64,000 nucleotides of DNA from Hoyosella altamirensis (GCF_014191505.1 NZ_JACHWS010000001.1:62001-126000); one strand, 5' to 3'. Positions 8,835 through 20,889 are shown, numbered from the stretch's first letter. The notes: generated from the letters alone by a model not told the origin. A program made the numbers and translations.

Positions 8835-9518
8835 ATGAATATGAAGCCGAAGATTCTGGTTGTCGATGACGATGCGGCCCTCGCCGAGATGCTCACGATT
8901 GTGCTGCGGGGTGAGGGATTCGAGCCGTACGTGATCGGAGACGGCACTCAGGCTTTGAGCGCGGTGCGTGAGATTCGCCCGGACCTGGTGCTGCTCGATC
9001 TGATGCTGCCAGGAATGAACGGGATCGATGTGTGCCGAGTTCTTCGAGCGGACTCTGGCGTTCCGATTGTGATGCTCACTGCGAAGACGGACACTGTCGA
9101 CGTTGTGCTTGGACTGGAGTCGGGCGCCGACGACTATGTCATCAAGCCATTCAAGCCGAAGGAACTCGTGGCTCGTGTGCGCGCTCGGCTGCGCCGCCGC
9201 GACGATGAGCCCGCCGAGCTGCTCAGCATTGGCGACATCGAAATCGATGTCCCCGCGCACAAAGTAACGCGGGAAGGCGAGCAGATCAGTCTCACTCCGC
9301 TGGAGTTCGACTTGCTGGTGGCGCTTGCCAGGAAGCCTCGGCAGGTCTTCACCCGTGAGGTCCTTCTGGAGCAGGTGTGGGGCTACCGCCACGCGGCAGA
9401 CACCCGCCTGGTCAATGTGCACGTGCAGCGACTGCGTGCGAAGGTCGAGAACGATCCCGAGAAGCCCGAAGTTGTGCTCACTGTGCGAGGAGTTGGATAC
9501 AAGGCCGGACCGCCGTGA
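8835..9518 (+). CDS. mtrA: Response regulator MtrA
   Basis: A 227-residue OmpR-type response regulator of the essential MtrB-MtrA system controlling cell division, cell-wall hydrolases and replication-linked genes in mycobacteria. The receiver domain (residues 5-120) has the acidic pocket VVDDD at 9-13, phospho-acceptor Asp55 in LLDLMLPG, and the conserved Lys in IKPFKPKE. The C-terminal winged helix covers about residues 130-225 and includes [20 protein letters not shown] at 8820 is also in frame, but ATG 8835 gives the family length. The stop overlaps the mtrB start. The nucleoside genes upstream are separated by 115 bases, so mtrA may have its own promoter. Confidence 0.96.
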   Translation: MNMKPKILVVDDDAALAEMLTIVLRGEGFEPYVIGDGTQALSAVREIRPDLVLLDLMLPGMNGIDVCRVLRADSGVPIVMLTAKTDTVDVVLGLESGADDYVIKPFKPKELVARVRARLRRRDDEPAELLSIGDIEIDVPAHKVTREGEQISLTPLEFDLLVALARKPRQVFTREVLLEQVWGYRHAADTRLVNVHVQRLRAKVENDPEKPEVVLTVRGVGYKAGPP

Positions 9519-11275
9519 TCGGGCGCGCCCGAACGCGGCGCAAGATCAATGGTCGGACGACCAGATGGGTGCGCCGTATTCGCGCCACCGGTGCACTACT
9601 CGCACGATGGTGGCGACGCTCCCTGCAGCTTCGAGTTGTTACGTCAACGCTTGCGCTGTCACTGGTAGTTATTCTTGTGCTCGGGTTCACTCTGACGAAC
9701 CAGCTCACCGAGAGGATGCTGGAAGCCAAGATTGCTGCGGCGGAGCAACAGATTGAATCCGCGCGACAGACTGTTGAGCGTGAACTTGCCGGGGCGGGGG
9801 ATACCACGTCCCGGCAAGGGCGTCTCAATAGCGCGCGGTCGGCACTGAGCTGGCAGGAAGAGACTGAGCAGACATCGGGCGGCGCGGGTCAGTTCAGCCC
9901 CGTTCTGATCGCTGACGCCGATGCTTCATCGCCTTTGATAACGAGTGGTCAAGCTGAACAAATCCCCACCTCTCTGCGTGATTACGTTCGTCAGGGCCAA
10001 GTAGCCCGGCAGTACTCGACAGTTCAGAATGCTGCGGGAGCTCAAGTCCCGGCGCTGATCATGGGCAGTCCGACTGCATCGGACATCCCGGCGCTCGAGC
10101 TCTACCTGGTCTTCCCACTCGAGAGTGAAGAGCGCAGTCTCGCGCTGATGCGCGGCACCATCGTCACCGGCGGCGCGGTGCTGCTGGTCCTGCTTGCTGC
10201 TATCTCGCTGCTTGTCGCGCGCCAAGTCGTGATGCCCGTCCGCTCGGCTGCTCGGGTGGCCGCCAGATTTGCCGAAGGCCGGCTCAAGGAACGGATGCCG
10301 GTACGTGGTGAGGATGACATGGCGCGGCTTGCGATGTCGTTCAACGAGATGGCGGAAAGCTTGTCGCGGCAGATCACGCAGCTAGAGGAGTTCGGGAATC
10401 TCCAGAAACGATTCACGTCAGACGTCAGCCATGAGCTGCGTACGCCGCTCACGACGGTGCGCATGGCCGCCGATGTGATTTACGACAGCCGGGATGACTT
10501 GGACCCCATGCTTCAGCGGTCAGCGGAACTCATGGTGCGCGAACTGGATCGGTTCGAGGGGTTGCTCGCAGATCTTCTCGAGATCAGTCGTCACGACGCG
10601 GGCGTTGCGGAACTGGCGGCGGAGCAAATTGACGTTCGGTCGTGTGTCCAAGCCGCGCTAGCGACCGTAAAGCATCTCGCGGCGGATGCGCGGACCGAAC
10701 TGATCGTGGACATGCCCGACCAGTCAGTCGTGGCGGAGGTAGATCCGAGGCGAGTCGAGCGTGTGGTGCGGAATCTTCTCGCGAATGCGATCGATCATGG
10801 TGAGGGCAATCCCGTACTGCTGCGAATGCGCTCAGACGGTGAGGCGTTTGCCGTCATTGTGCGTGACTGGGGTGTGGGCCTGAAATCTGGGGAAGAAAAA
10901 CTGGTGTTCAACCGGTTCTGGCGATCGGATCCGTCCCGCGTTCGCCGCTCAGGCGGCACTGGGCTGGGTCTCGCGATCAGCGTCGAAGATGCGAGGCTGC
11001 ACAACGGCAGGCTCGAAGCCTGGGGTGAACCTGGCCATGGCTCGTGTTTCCGGTTGACCTTGCCCGTCGTGCGCGGGCGACGGATCACTGGCAGTCCACT
11101 TCCGCTGCGACCTGAGCCCGGTGATATTGCGCTTCCTGAGGTGCCCTTCATTCAGTCGTCCGAGTCTCCCGCCGACAAGTCACAGGACAGCGAGCCGCAT
11201 AGTCCCGGTGGCACGATGGACAGCGAAGCGATGATGAGCGGACCGCGGGGAGCGGGACGGGAGAGCAGTCAGTGA
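9515..11275 (+). CDS. mtrB: Sensor histidine kinase MtrB
   Basis: A 586-residue membrane sensor kinase paired with MtrA. GTG 9515 overlaps the mtrA stop (GTGA). A basic N-terminal tail leads to TM1 at about residues 46-68, an extracytoplasmic sensor region to about residue 210, TM2 near 215-236, and a HAMP linker. The dimerisation/phosphotransfer helix has the H-box [14 protein letters not shown] with His306. The ATPase domain has N-box [12 protein letters not shown], the G1-type VRDWGVGL and the G2-type [10 protein letters not shown] Ser/Pro/Glu-rich tail of about 60 residues ends the protein. The sensor region faces the septal envelope in studied mycobacteria. The lipoprotein gene lpqB follows with a 4-base overlap. 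Confidence 0.95.
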   Translation: MIGRARTRRKINGRTTRWVRRIRATGALLARWWRRSLQLRVVTSTLALSLVVILVLGFTLTNQLTERMLEAKIAAAEQQIESARQTVERELAGAGDTTSRQGRLNSARSALSWQEETEQTSGGAGQFSPVLIADADASSPLITSGQAEQIPTSLRDYVRQGQVARQYSTVQNAAGAQVPALIMGSPTASDIPALELYLVFPLESEERSLALMRGTIVTGGAVLLVLLAAISLLVARQVVMPVRSAARVAARFAEGRLKERMPVRGEDDMARLAMSFNEMAESLSRQITQLEEFGNLQKRFTSDVSHELRTPLTTVRMAADVIYDSRDDLDPMLQRSAELMVRELDRFEGLLADLLEISRHDAGVAELAAEQIDVRSCVQAALATVKHLAADARTELIVDMPDQSVVAEVDPRRVERVVRNLLANAIDHGEGNPVLLRMRSDGEAFAVIVRDWGVGLKSGEEKLVFNRFWRSDPSRVRRSGGTGLGLAISVEDARLHNGRLEAWGEPGHGSCFRLTLPVVRGRRITGSPLPLRPEPGDIALPEVPFIQSSESPADKSQDSEPHSPGGTMDSEAMMSGPRGAGRESSQ

Positions 11276-13128
11276 GTGACTCCAGCGCTGCACGTCTCAG
11301 GCAGCCCAGGGCGTGGAGCCCGGCGGCCCAGCGTGCTGCGCCACGACATTCACGCACCGTCCACGTGATGGCTGTGGTCATCTCGGGCATCTCGGCCGGG
11401 GTTTTGCTGTTGAGTGGGTGCACGGCGCTGCCGACACACTCACAACCGCAGGCGATCGGCGCCATCCAGCACAATCCTGCGGAGACTGCAGTCCCTGAAC
11501 CCACCCCGGGTATTGACGCTTTCCCGCTCGTCAGGGAGTTCATCAAGGCCAGCGCACAACCGGCGGGCCGTCATGCGGCGGCGCGCCAGTTCCTCACAAC
11601 GGAGGCTGAGAGTCGCTGGAATGATAGTGCGAGCACCACGATCGCCAATCGTGTCGATGTGCTCTCCGAGGGGCTGAGGTCAGAAAACACGGCGACCTTC
11701 ATCGTGCGTGCAGAGAAAGTGGGTCAGCTGAGCCCAGACGGGGTGTTCACCGCGGAGGAGGGCACGGTAGAGACGAAGATCTCGGTGGTACGTGTCGACG
11801 ATGAGTGGCGGATCGACGACCTGCCCAGTGGAGTGATGATCGAGCGGCCGCACTTCCTCAGCCATTACGAACGTCAGGCCGTCTATTTCCTCGACCCCAC
11901 CGGACGTCGCCTCGTCCCCGATCTTCGGTGGGTGGCGGTGAACCCCGAACAGATCGTGCCGCAGTTGATGGCGATGCTGATGGACGGCCCGTCGACGAAC
12001 CTCGCACCAGGAGTGACGAGTCAGTTCTCGGAAGAGGTGCGGCTTCGGGGGCCGATCACGAAAGCTGATGGGCGCACCACACAGGTAGGCGTGGGGCTCG
12101 GTGGAATCAAAATGGATCTTCAGGGGCTTGCCGCGACGGGTGCCGAGGAGCGTCGCCGACTTGCGGCCCAGATAATCTGGACGCTCGATCACGCGGACGT
12201 GCCAGGGCCTTACGTGATCGAGGCAGACGGTGCCCCGCTTGACGAATCGCTGCCGACTGGCTGGACGCGCCAGGATGTTGCGTCGATGGACCCGAACGCC
12301 GCAGCGTCGGCTGATGTCGGTTTGCACGCGATCTTCAACGGAGCACTCGTATCAGTGACAGATTCTGCGGTCAGTCCTGTGCCTGGGACGGCTGGGGCCC
12401 TCGACTCACTGGATTCCGGCTCGATTTCGCACGACGGCAAACAAGTGGCGGTGATCACGCGCAACGAAGATTCCGAGGGGAGCGCGTATCAACTCTTGAT
12501 CGGCGCTTACGGCGGCGCGCTGACCGTGGCTGCTGAAGGCAGTTCGATAACCAGGCCGAGTTGGTCAGCGAGCGACAACTCGCTGTGGGCGGTCATCGAT
12601 GGCGACACGGTGATTCGTGTCGTCAGGGAACCGGCCACCGGAGAACATTCAGCGCTCGAGGTCGAATCGGGCGCTATTGCGGGACTGCAGGGCCAGATCA
12701 CCAGCTTCCGTCTCGCTCCGGACGGCGTGCGTGCGGCACTGATCGTGGGCGGGAAGGTCTATGTGGCGGCTGTAGCGGAGCCACGCCAGGGGCTGCATAC
12801 GCTCCTCAACCCGAAGCCCGTAGCGCTGAACCTAACGGACACTGCAGTCGCTCTTGACTGGGGAAGTACTGACTCTCTGCTCGTTGTGCGCAACTCGTCC
12901 GAAGCGCCGGTGGCCAGGGTGACAGCGGACGGCTCCCGCGTCGAACAACTTCCGCGTGGGAATCTGTCGCCGCCAGTGACGGCGGTCGACGCTTCACCGA
13001 CAACTGAGTACGTCACCGACAGCAGGGGGGTCTTGCGACTGGGTCAGGATGAGCCCGACGGTGAGCGATTCTGGCGGGAAGTTTCTCGACTCATGGGTGT
13101 GGACGCGAAACCCATCCTGCCGGGCTGA
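11272..13128 (+). CDS. lpqB: Lipoprotein LpqB, MtrB-associated
   Basis: A 618-residue lipoprotein. A 30-residue basic lead precedes a hydrophobic signal ending in the lipobox LLLSGC with acylated Cys50. The body contains a GerMN-like domain (about residues 220-330, around [21 protein letters not shown]) and a C-terminal beta-propeller-like LpqB region. In M. smegmatis LpqB interacts with the extracytoplasmic part of MtrB and modulates MtrA phosphorylation. GTG 11272 overlaps the mtrB stop by four bases, so the three genes are a translationally coupled signalling operon. The protein is expected on the outer face of the plasma membrane. Confidence 0.94.
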   Translation: MSDSSAARLRQPRAWSPAAQRAAPRHSRTVHVMAVVISGISAGVLLLSGCTALPTHSQPQAIGAIQHNPAETAVPEPTPGIDAFPLVREFIKASAQPAGRHAAARQFLTTEAESRWNDSASTTIANRVDVLSEGLRSENTATFIVRAEKVGQLSPDGVFTAEEGTVETKISVVRVDDEWRIDDLPSGVMIERPHFLSHYERQAVYFLDPTGRRLVPDLRWVAVNPEQIVPQLMAMLMDGPSTNLAPGVTSQFSEEVRLRGPITKADGRTTQVGVGLGGIKMDLQGLAATGAEERRRLAAQIIWTLDHADVPGPYVIEADGAPLDESLPTGWTRQDVASMDPNAAASADVGLHAIFNGALVSVTDSAVSPVPGTAGALDSLDSGSISHDGKQVAVITRNEDSEGSAYQLLIGAYGGALTVAAEGSSITRPSWSASDNSLWAVIDGDTVIRVVREPATGEHSALEVESGAIAGLQGQITSFRLAPDGVRAALIVGGKVYVAAVAEPRQGLHTLLNPKPVALNLTDTAVALDWGSTDSLLVVRNSSEAPVARVTADGSRVEQLPRGNLSPPVTAVDASPTTEYVTDSRGVLRLGQDEPDGERFWREVSRLMGVDAKPILPG

Positions 13129-13131
13129 GCG

Positions 13132-13169
13132 TTCTCCACAGGTGCGCCCCCGGACGACGGTTTTCCACA
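13132..13169 (+). other. Two DnaA-box-like 9-mers
   Basis: TTCTCCACA at 13132-13140 and TTTTCCACA at 13161-13169 lie in the same orientation 29 bases apart in the 93-base gap after lpqB. They are followed by an A/T-rich run (TTAAAAAATTT). Each differs by one base from the high-GC DnaA box TTGTCCACA. They could be a DnaA titration or regulatory pair, or chance. No dnaA or dnaN gene is near, so this is not an origin. Confidence 0.3.
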
Positions 13170-13221
13170 GTTAAAAAATTTCCCGTTGTGACACCCCCTG
13201 GCCAGCCACGATCCTGAGAGC

Positions 13222-13902
13222 ATGCGTGCATTACTCGACCTTGTCCTGCCAGCGGAGTGTGGCGGGTGCAGTGCCCCCGGGCTGGTGTGGTGCGGCCAGT
13301 GCGCTGAGGTCGCCTTCGGCTCCCCTCGCCTGTGTAACCCCAGATCCGACCCCGGCGTTCCGGTCTGGGCGCTTACGCGCTATCGCGGCGCCGCGCGTGA
13401 GCTGATAGTCAATCTCAAAGAGCGTGGTCGCTCGGATCTCGCAGCGGTTGCGGGGGCCGCAGTGGTGAGCGGGATTGAGACTCTGAGACAGGAAGGTGAG
13501 CTTGATCCCGCACAACTGGCTCATCTCTTACTGGTGCCGGCCCCTAGCAGGTGGCTCGCCGCGCGCAGACGTGGCGGTGACCCGATTGCGTCAATCGCGG
13601 CACACGCCATACGAACATTGCCCGACGAAGCGGCTTCCGTGGTGAAAGCACTCCGCTTCACGCGCGGCGTGAAGGACTCGGTAGGTCTTACTGCTTCACA
13701 GCGTCACCTTAACGTGGCGGGGCGCGTACGGATGCGTCAGCGATTCGCGTCCCAGCTTTTGCCCAGTTTGAGCAGACCCGCGTCTGCGGTTCTGCTTCTC
13801 GATGATGTGGTCACGACGGGGTCGCTGCTCACGGAATCGGTGCGGATCCTGCATTGCGCGGGCGTCCGGGTTAGCGGGGCGCTTACGTTGGCTAGCGCTT
13901 GA
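13222..13902 (+). CDS. ComF-family phosphoribosyltransferase-like protein
   Basis: A 226-residue cytoplasmic protein of the ComF/GntX type. The N-terminus has a zinc-ribbon-like Cys cluster (CGGCSAPGLVWCGQC, residues 12-26, plus a further Cys in RLCNP). The C-terminus has the PRPP-binding signature SAVLLLDDVVTTGSLLTES near residue 195. Firmicute ComF helps single-stranded DNA uptake in competence; the actinobacterial orthologue (Rv3242c position) has no established substrate. ATG 13222 is 93 bases after lpqB, and the hibernation factor gene follows. The order lpqB-comF-hpf-secA1 is conserved in Mycobacteriales. The function here is unknown beyond the fold. Confidence 0.85.
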   Translation: MRALLDLVLPAECGGCSAPGLVWCGQCAEVAFGSPRLCNPRSDPGVPVWALTRYRGAARELIVNLKERGRSDLAAVAGAAVVSGIETLRQEGELDPAQLAHLLLVPAPSRWLAARRRGGDPIASIAAHAIRTLPDEAASVVKALRFTRGVKDSVGLTASQRHLNVAGRVRMRQRFASQLLPSLSRPASAVLLLDDVVTTGSLLTESVRILHCAGVRVSGALTLASA

Positions 13903-14184
13903 GGGGCCGTGAAAAGAGGGTTCCCTGCGTTTGGTGAGGCACTAGATCTAACGGGGCGCAAAGTGAAACTGCTTCTAGGCAAATATCCCGTGACATTTCT
14001 GTTGTAATGGTGGCAGAAAAGGAAACGGCGTACTACCGTCGCGAACACAGCCCGTTGCACCGCATGTAGGGGAGGTGAGGAACATCGATCCCTCGTGCCG
14101 GGTGCTGATATGGGAGTCTCCCGGCACATTCGCAATGCAGGTCGATGCCGTGTAAGCGCGCATCGGCAGATTCTGGGAGGTACA

Positions 14185-14925
14185 GTGTCGACCGTTCCAC
14201 AAGCGGATCTCGTGAGAGCCCGCAATGGCGAAACCGAACGTCTGTCCGAGCAATCTGATTCGCTCCACGCCGATATCGTGGTGAAGGGGCGCAACGTAGA
14301 GGTCCCCGACCACTTCCGAATTCACGTGGAGGAGAAGCTTTCTCGACTCGAGCGTTTCCATCCGAGCGTTTACCTCTTCGACGTTGAGCTCCACCACGAG
14401 AAGAATCGCCGCCAATCGAAGACATGCCAGCGGCTCGAGATCACAGCGCGAGGGAAGGGCCCGGTTATCCGAGCCGAAGCCTCAGCGGAGAGCTTCTATG
14501 CCGCCCTCGAAGTCGCGGTGGACAAGCTTGAGAGCCGCTTCCGGCGCTTCCGCGACCGGCGGAAGGTTCATCATGGCAGCCGCACACCGATCTCGGTTGC
14601 TGAGGCCACAGCTGCCCTCACTAACGCGCAGCCGCCGCTGCCGAATCTAACTAGTGAAACCAAAGCTGCTGAATCAGCCAGCGAAGAAGCTGAGGAAGCC
14701 GCGACCAAAAACGGAGCCGAGTTCGCTGAGGACGAATACCCGGGCCCCGGGCACATAGTTCGTACCAAAGTGCACCCGTCGCAGCCGATGACTGTTGACG
14801 ACGCGCTCTCTGAAATGGAACTTGTGGGACACGACTTCTATCTCTTCCACGATGTCGAGACCGACAGTCCGTCGGTGGTCTACCGGCGTCACGCCTTCGA
14901 CTACGGTTTGATTAGGCTGACGTGA
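14185..14925 (+). CDS. hpf: Long-form ribosome hibernation promoting factor
   Basis: A 246-residue two-domain HPF. The N-terminal S30AE domain (about residues 30-135) begins ADIVVKGRNVEVPDHFRIHV and has the basic helix region KLESRFRRFRDRRKVHHG that contacts the decoding centre. An acidic Ala/Glu-rich linker follows. The C-terminal dimerisation domain (residues 190-246) contains KVHPSQPMTVDDALSEMELV and ends at YRRHAFDYGLIRLT. It inactivates and protects 70S ribosomes, often as 100S dimers in other bacteria. GTG 14185 is chosen because GGGAGG at 14175-14180 precedes it. The open frame extends 30 codons further upstream without a signal. The 282 bases before it have no gene. Confidence 0.92.
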   Translation: MSTVPQADLVRARNGETERLSEQSDSLHADIVVKGRNVEVPDHFRIHVEEKLSRLERFHPSVYLFDVELHHEKNRRQSKTCQRLEITARGKGPVIRAEASAESFYAALEVAVDKLESRFRRFRDRRKVHHGSRTPISVAEATAALTNAQPPLPNLTSETKAAESASEEAEEAATKNGAEFAEDEYPGPGHIVRTKVHPSQPMTVDDALSEMELVGHDFYLFHDVETDSPSVVYRRHAFDYGLIRLT

Positions 14926-14962
14926 CGGGAAGGGACGGATTCGCGTCTGCGTCCTAACATGG

Positions 14963-14991
14963 AGTCCGGCTGGGTTTCGCCTAGCCGGACT
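14963..14991 (+). terminator. Terminator hairpin after hpf
   Basis: AGTCCGGCT at 14963-14971 pairs with AGCCGGACT at 14983-14991 across an 11-base loop. The arms extend outward through CATGG/CCATG with a two-base bulge. It lies 38 bases after the hpf stop and 96 bases before the secA1 start, separating the two transcripts. Confidence 0.75.
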
Positions 14992-15086
14992 TTCCATGGC
15001 GGGGCCAGTCCAGGCCGGGCCCGCCATGCGGGCGCTCCCCGACGCGGGTGGGTGCCCGTCACAACGACGATTGAGGGAATCTGTTC

Positions 15087-17894
<2,808 letters not shown>

Positions 17895-17905
17895 CGATTG
17901 ATGTC

Positions 17906-17952
17906 CGTGCGCAGAGCACGTGCACTCGTGGTGTGCACGTGCTCTGCGCACG
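17906..17952 (+). terminator. Perfect 20-bp bidirectional hairpin after secA1
   Basis: A 20-base arm at 17906-17925 is repeated exactly in reverse complement at 17933-17952 around a 7-base loop. It sits 11 bases after the secA1 stop and 12 bases before the stop of the minus-strand gene ending at 17965, so it serves both convergent transcripts. No T-tract follows on either strand. Confidence 0.85.
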
Positions 17953-17964
17953 TGGATGTGTGTT

Positions 17965-18579
17965 TCACCGGACTACCCGCAACGAGGTGCAGACCCACCG
18001 GGGTGGAACTCCAGGCGCCAATTCAATCTTTGCGGCGATCGCGAACACCCGATCACCCCGTTCGCAGGTGCAGAACGCCTCCGTCGCCATCGAGCTGACC
18101 GGCCGTACATGTACACGGAGTAGTCGCGCATTGCCGACAGTGCCGCGTAAGTCGTTTCTGCGCGAAATCGCGCCCACCTGATCGACTATTAGCCGTGTCG
18201 CGCACTGGGACAAGTGTGTGACTGGCCTGCGCCGGTCGAGGATCTCAAGTGTCATGCGAAACAATGCGCTGGCGGCGGCATGAGCGCCGCCGGGCGGCGA
18301 TACACGGCGTGCGGGCGGCAAGCCAGCGCGTCGCTGCCGCGGCTGTGAGGACCCTGCGCATCGCTGGGCATCCTGAGTGGGTGCTGCAGGGCTTGAGGCT
18401 GGGTTCTGCTCGGCTGATGGTGGTTCAGCGGGGACGACCCGGCGGACGCTGAGACCTGTCGGGCATGGCCGACTCGATGGCTCCCGGCCTCGTGCGATGC
18501 TCGACTCCGCGACACTGGGGGAGTCGGTGTCGAGCGAAACGTGGCGGCTCAAGATAGATTCCTCTCCGTAGAAAAGCAT
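17965..18579 (-). CDS. Rv3235-family protein
   Basis: A 204-residue protein convergent with secA1. The C-terminal half (from about residue 105) has ASALFRMTLEILDRRRPVTH followed by ARLLRVHVRPVSSMATEAFC and a final strand-rich segment ending in RWVCTSLRVV. This matches the short conserved domain of the Rv3235 family found beside secA in many actinobacteria. The N-terminal half is Pro/Ser/Ala/Arg-rich and probably disordered. The ATG at 18579 is the first that avoids a long unconserved lead; no strong ribosome site precedes it, so the start is uncertain. The function is unknown. The frequent pairing with secA suggests a secretion or envelope link, which is inference. Confidence 0.7.
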   Translation of the reverse strand: MLFYGEESILSRHVSLDTDSPSVAESSIARGREPSSRPCPTGLSVRRVVPAEPPSAEQNPASSPAAPTQDAQRCAGSSQPRQRRAGLPPARRVSPPGGAHAAASALFRMTLEILDRRRPVTHLSQCATRLIVDQVGAISRRNDLRGTVGNARLLRVHVRPVSSMATEAFCTCERGDRVFAIAAKIELAPGVPPRWVCTSLRVVR

Positions 18580-18660
18580 GCGTCTGCCTGCGGTATCTCC
18601 GGGAGAGGACGGAGCGCGCCGCCAGTCTAGCGTGACCAGGTCGGTAGTGCCGCTTTTGTA

Positions 18661-18678
18661 CGTATTGAGCTCAGTACG
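18661..18678. promoter_or_regulatory. 18-bp imperfect palindrome, candidate operator
   Basis: CGTATTGAGCTCAGTACG is an inverted repeat with one mismatched pair, centred on GAGCTC. It lies in the divergent gap between the Rv3235-family gene (start 18579) and the acyltransferase (start 18908), where a shared regulator could act. The role is inferred from position and symmetry only. Confidence 0.4.
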
Positions 18679-18773
18679 AGTAATATTTCCGCAGGGAAAA
18701 CAGTTTGCGCGAAACGCGGTAATCTGTGGTGCATCATCTTGACGAGAGCTCATGTGAAGGGGACAACAGCTTG

Positions 18774-18908
18774 GTGACGGTGTGGGTGCACCGCCACGTC
18801 GGGGGCGTCACGATCGAAGTGAGTGTGCTGAAGGCGGGGAGTGCCGCGGCGGACGGGCCGTATGAGTCGAGTATGCGCAGCCAACGTGGGGAGGTGGCGC
18901 GGCAGTGA
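18774..18908 (+). CDS. Possible 44-residue leader ORF before the acyltransferase
   Basis: A short frame starting GTG 18774 (or TTG 18771), with AAGGGGA at 18757-18763 at a workable distance. Its stop TGA (18906-18908) overlaps the acyltransferase ATG by one base. The product begins VTVWVHRHVGGVTIEVSVLK and has no recognised domain. The coupling and ribosome site argue for translation; the lack of known homology argues for caution. It might be a small protein, a translational coupler, or an unused frame. Confidence 0.3.
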   Translation: MTVWVHRHVGGVTIEVSVLKAGSAAADGPYESSMRSQRGEVARQ

Positions 18909-20299
18909 TGAAGCTGTCCAATCTCGATTCCGCTTTCTACTATCTAGAAGACAGCACCACGCCGATGCATGTCGGTACGCTAGCGATCTTCCGCACTCCA
19001 CAGGAGGGGCTTGATTACGACAGCCTGCTCAATCTGGTGGAGGAGCGCATCGGATTAGTGCCCCGGTACCGGCGGCGTGTCAAAGAGGTAGCGCGGGGGC
19101 TGGGCCGCCCCGTCTGGGTAGATGATTCTGATTTTGACATCACTTATCATGTGCGCCGCTCGGCGCTTCCGAGGCCGGGTGGCGACGATCAGCTCCACGA
19201 CTTGATCGCACGGCTCATTTCGCGGCCGCTCGACCGGACTCGTCCGCTATGGGAGATGTATCTCGTAGAAGGACTTTCAGAGGGGCGTGCAGCACTCTTC
19301 ATCAAGTCGCATGAGGCCCTCGTTGACGGCATCGAGAACATGGAGATCGGGCAGGTCATTTTTGATCGCAAGCCGCGCCCGCCGGAACTCGCGGATGACC
19401 TGTGGATGCCAGAGCGCGAGCCTAGTGATGCCCGATTGCTCGCGGGCGCGGTGATGGACTTGGTGTCCCGCCCTCGTGAAGCTGCTGACACACTGCGGCT
19501 GGCTACGAAGGACGTATCCACGACGGTCACGAAGGTTGCACAGGGCGCCGGCAAGCTCGCGTCCATGGTGTGGTCTGCGGCAAGCAACGCTCCTACGAGT
19601 CCACTGAACGTGACGATCTCAAGGAACCGCCGCTACGCGGTCGCGGCGGTGATGCTTTCCGACTTCCGGCGGATCCGGGCGCGCTATGGGTGCACTGTCA
19701 ACGACGTGGTTCTGTCTGTGCTTACCGGTGCCCTTCGGAACTGGCTGGTTTCGCGGGGCGAGCCCGTTTCTGCGTCGACGACGGTCCGCGCGCTGGTGCC
19801 GATGGCGGTGTACCTGGAAGGCGCACCTGAAGGGCCTGACTCGCGGAAGAAACTATCTTCTTTCATGATCGACCTGCCGGTCGGCGAGGCGAATCCGATC
19901 GTCCGGCTGTCACAGGTGGCACACGCGACGGAAGTGCATTCCACCTCAGGCCGTTCGGTCGACGCGGGGACACTCGTGCAACTGAGTGGGTTCGCGCCGG
20001 CCACCCTCCATGCGTTGAGCGCGCGCGTCGCCAGTTCCTTCTCACAGCGTGGGTTCAACTTGATCATCACTAATGCGCCTGGTCCGCAATCACCGCTTTT
20101 CTCGGCCGGCGTCCAGATGACGGAAATGTATCCGGTGCCGCCGCTCGTCAAGAACCAGGCGCTGTCTATCGGCGTAACGTCTTACGATGGTCGCATCTAC
20201 TTCGGCTTCAATGCGGATCGTGCCGCTATGCCCGATGTCGATGTGTTCGCTGCGATGCTTGGAGAGTCTCTCGACGAGTTGCGCGAGGCATGTAGCTAG
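18908..20299 (+). CDS. WS/DGAT-family acyltransferase, Tgs3-like, altered active motif
   Basis: A 463-residue member of the wax ester synthase/diacylglycerol acyltransferase family. It has the N-terminal LSNLDSAFYYLEDSTTPMHVGTLAIF and the later blocks NDVVLSVLTGALRNWL and NLIITNAPGPQSPLFSAGVQM (given as family landmarks). The catalytic HHxxxDG motif reads HEALVDG: His135 is followed by Glu136 instead of the second His, with Asp140 and Gly141 kept. From memory, the syntenic Tgs3 locus of M. tuberculosis also departs from HHxxxDG. Acyl transfer may therefore be reduced or use a different base. It stands upstream of a desaturase pair, consistent with storage-lipid or membrane-lipid metabolism. 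GTG 18905 is an alternative start. Confidence 0.85.
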   Translation: MKLSNLDSAFYYLEDSTTPMHVGTLAIFRTPQEGLDYDSLLNLVEERIGLVPRYRRRVKEVARGLGRPVWVDDSDFDITYHVRRSALPRPGGDDQLHDLIARLISRPLDRTRPLWEMYLVEGLSEGRAALFIKSHEALVDGIENMEIGQVIFDRKPRPPELADDLWMPEREPSDARLLAGAVMDLVSRPREAADTLRLATKDVSTTVTKVAQGAGKLASMVWSAASNAPTSPLNVTISRNRRYAVAAVMLSDFRRIRARYGCTVNDVVLSVLTGALRNWLVSRGEPVSASTTVRALVPMAVYLEGAPEGPDSRKKLSSFMIDLPVGEANPIVRLSQVAHATEVHSTSGRSVDAGTLVQLSGFAPATLHALSARVASSFSQRGFNLIITNAPGPQSPLFSAGVQMTEMYPVPPLVKNQALSIGVTSYDGRIYFGFNADRAAMPDVDVFAAMLGESLDELREACS

Positions 20300-20373
20300 A
20301 TGGCGAAGAGCCAGGCAGTGACACTGTGGTTGCCAACTGGTGCACTGCGAGGCTGACACCGAAAAGGCGGGTT

Positions 20374-20889
20374 ATGCGCATTTATGTTCCAGTCACTCTG
20401 CGTGGGGTGCAGCAACTGGTCGAGCAACGCGAGCTGTTCCCGCTCGCGGGGCGGGCATTTGCGGTCACACCTGCGCTGCGTGAAGCGTATCGCTCCGGCG
20501 ACGATGACGAACTTGCGGAGGTCGCGATGCGCGATGCCGCACGGGCGTCTCTCCGGCTACTCGCGGCGGAGGCGGAAAGCGGCGCCCAAGCTGATGTGCG
20601 GTACCGGCGCGCGGTGATTGCGGCCGACGTCGACGACGGCGAGGTGACACTCCGGTCAGATCTTGACGACGCGGTCGTGTCGGTCAGTTCGGCCATCACG
20701 CTGGAGCAGGTCGCGTCAGCGCACATCGATCTCGCCGACGCAGAAGAGTCTGTGTCACGTGCCGCGGCAATCATCGATGAGGCAGACCTGGGGGACAGTG
20801 AGGCGGAGTTCGTTCTAGGCGATGCCGAGGACCATGATCTGGCCTGGTACGCCACGCAAGAACTGGGGTTCCTCGTCGAGCTGCTGTGA
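20374..20889 (+). CDS. DUF6912 (Rv3231c-like) conserved protein
   Basis: A 171-residue soluble, acidic protein starting MRIYVPVTLRGVQQLVEQRE and ending HDLAWYATQELGFLVELL. The composition is rich in Ala, Asp and Glu with no membrane segment. This corresponds to the conserved actinobacterial family at the Rv3231c position, between the Tgs3 locus and the desaturase reductase. ATG 20374 follows AAGGCGGG and gives the family N-terminus; the longer frame from 20326 is rejected. No activity is known. Its fixed place among lipid genes hints at a lipid-linked role, but nothing in the sequence shows this. Confidence 0.75.
   Translation: MRIYVPVTLRGVQQLVEQRELFPLAGRAFAVTPALREAYRSGDDDELAEVAMRDAARASLRLLAAEAESGAQADVRYRRAVIAADVDDGEVTLRSDLDDAVVSVSSAITLEQVASAHIDLADAEESVSRAAAIIDEADLGDSEAEFVLGDAEDHDLAWYATQELGFLVELL

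Noticed and set aside
13129-13221. Replication origin after lpqB
   Set aside because: Only two imperfect DnaA boxes and no dnaA, dnaN or box cluster are present.
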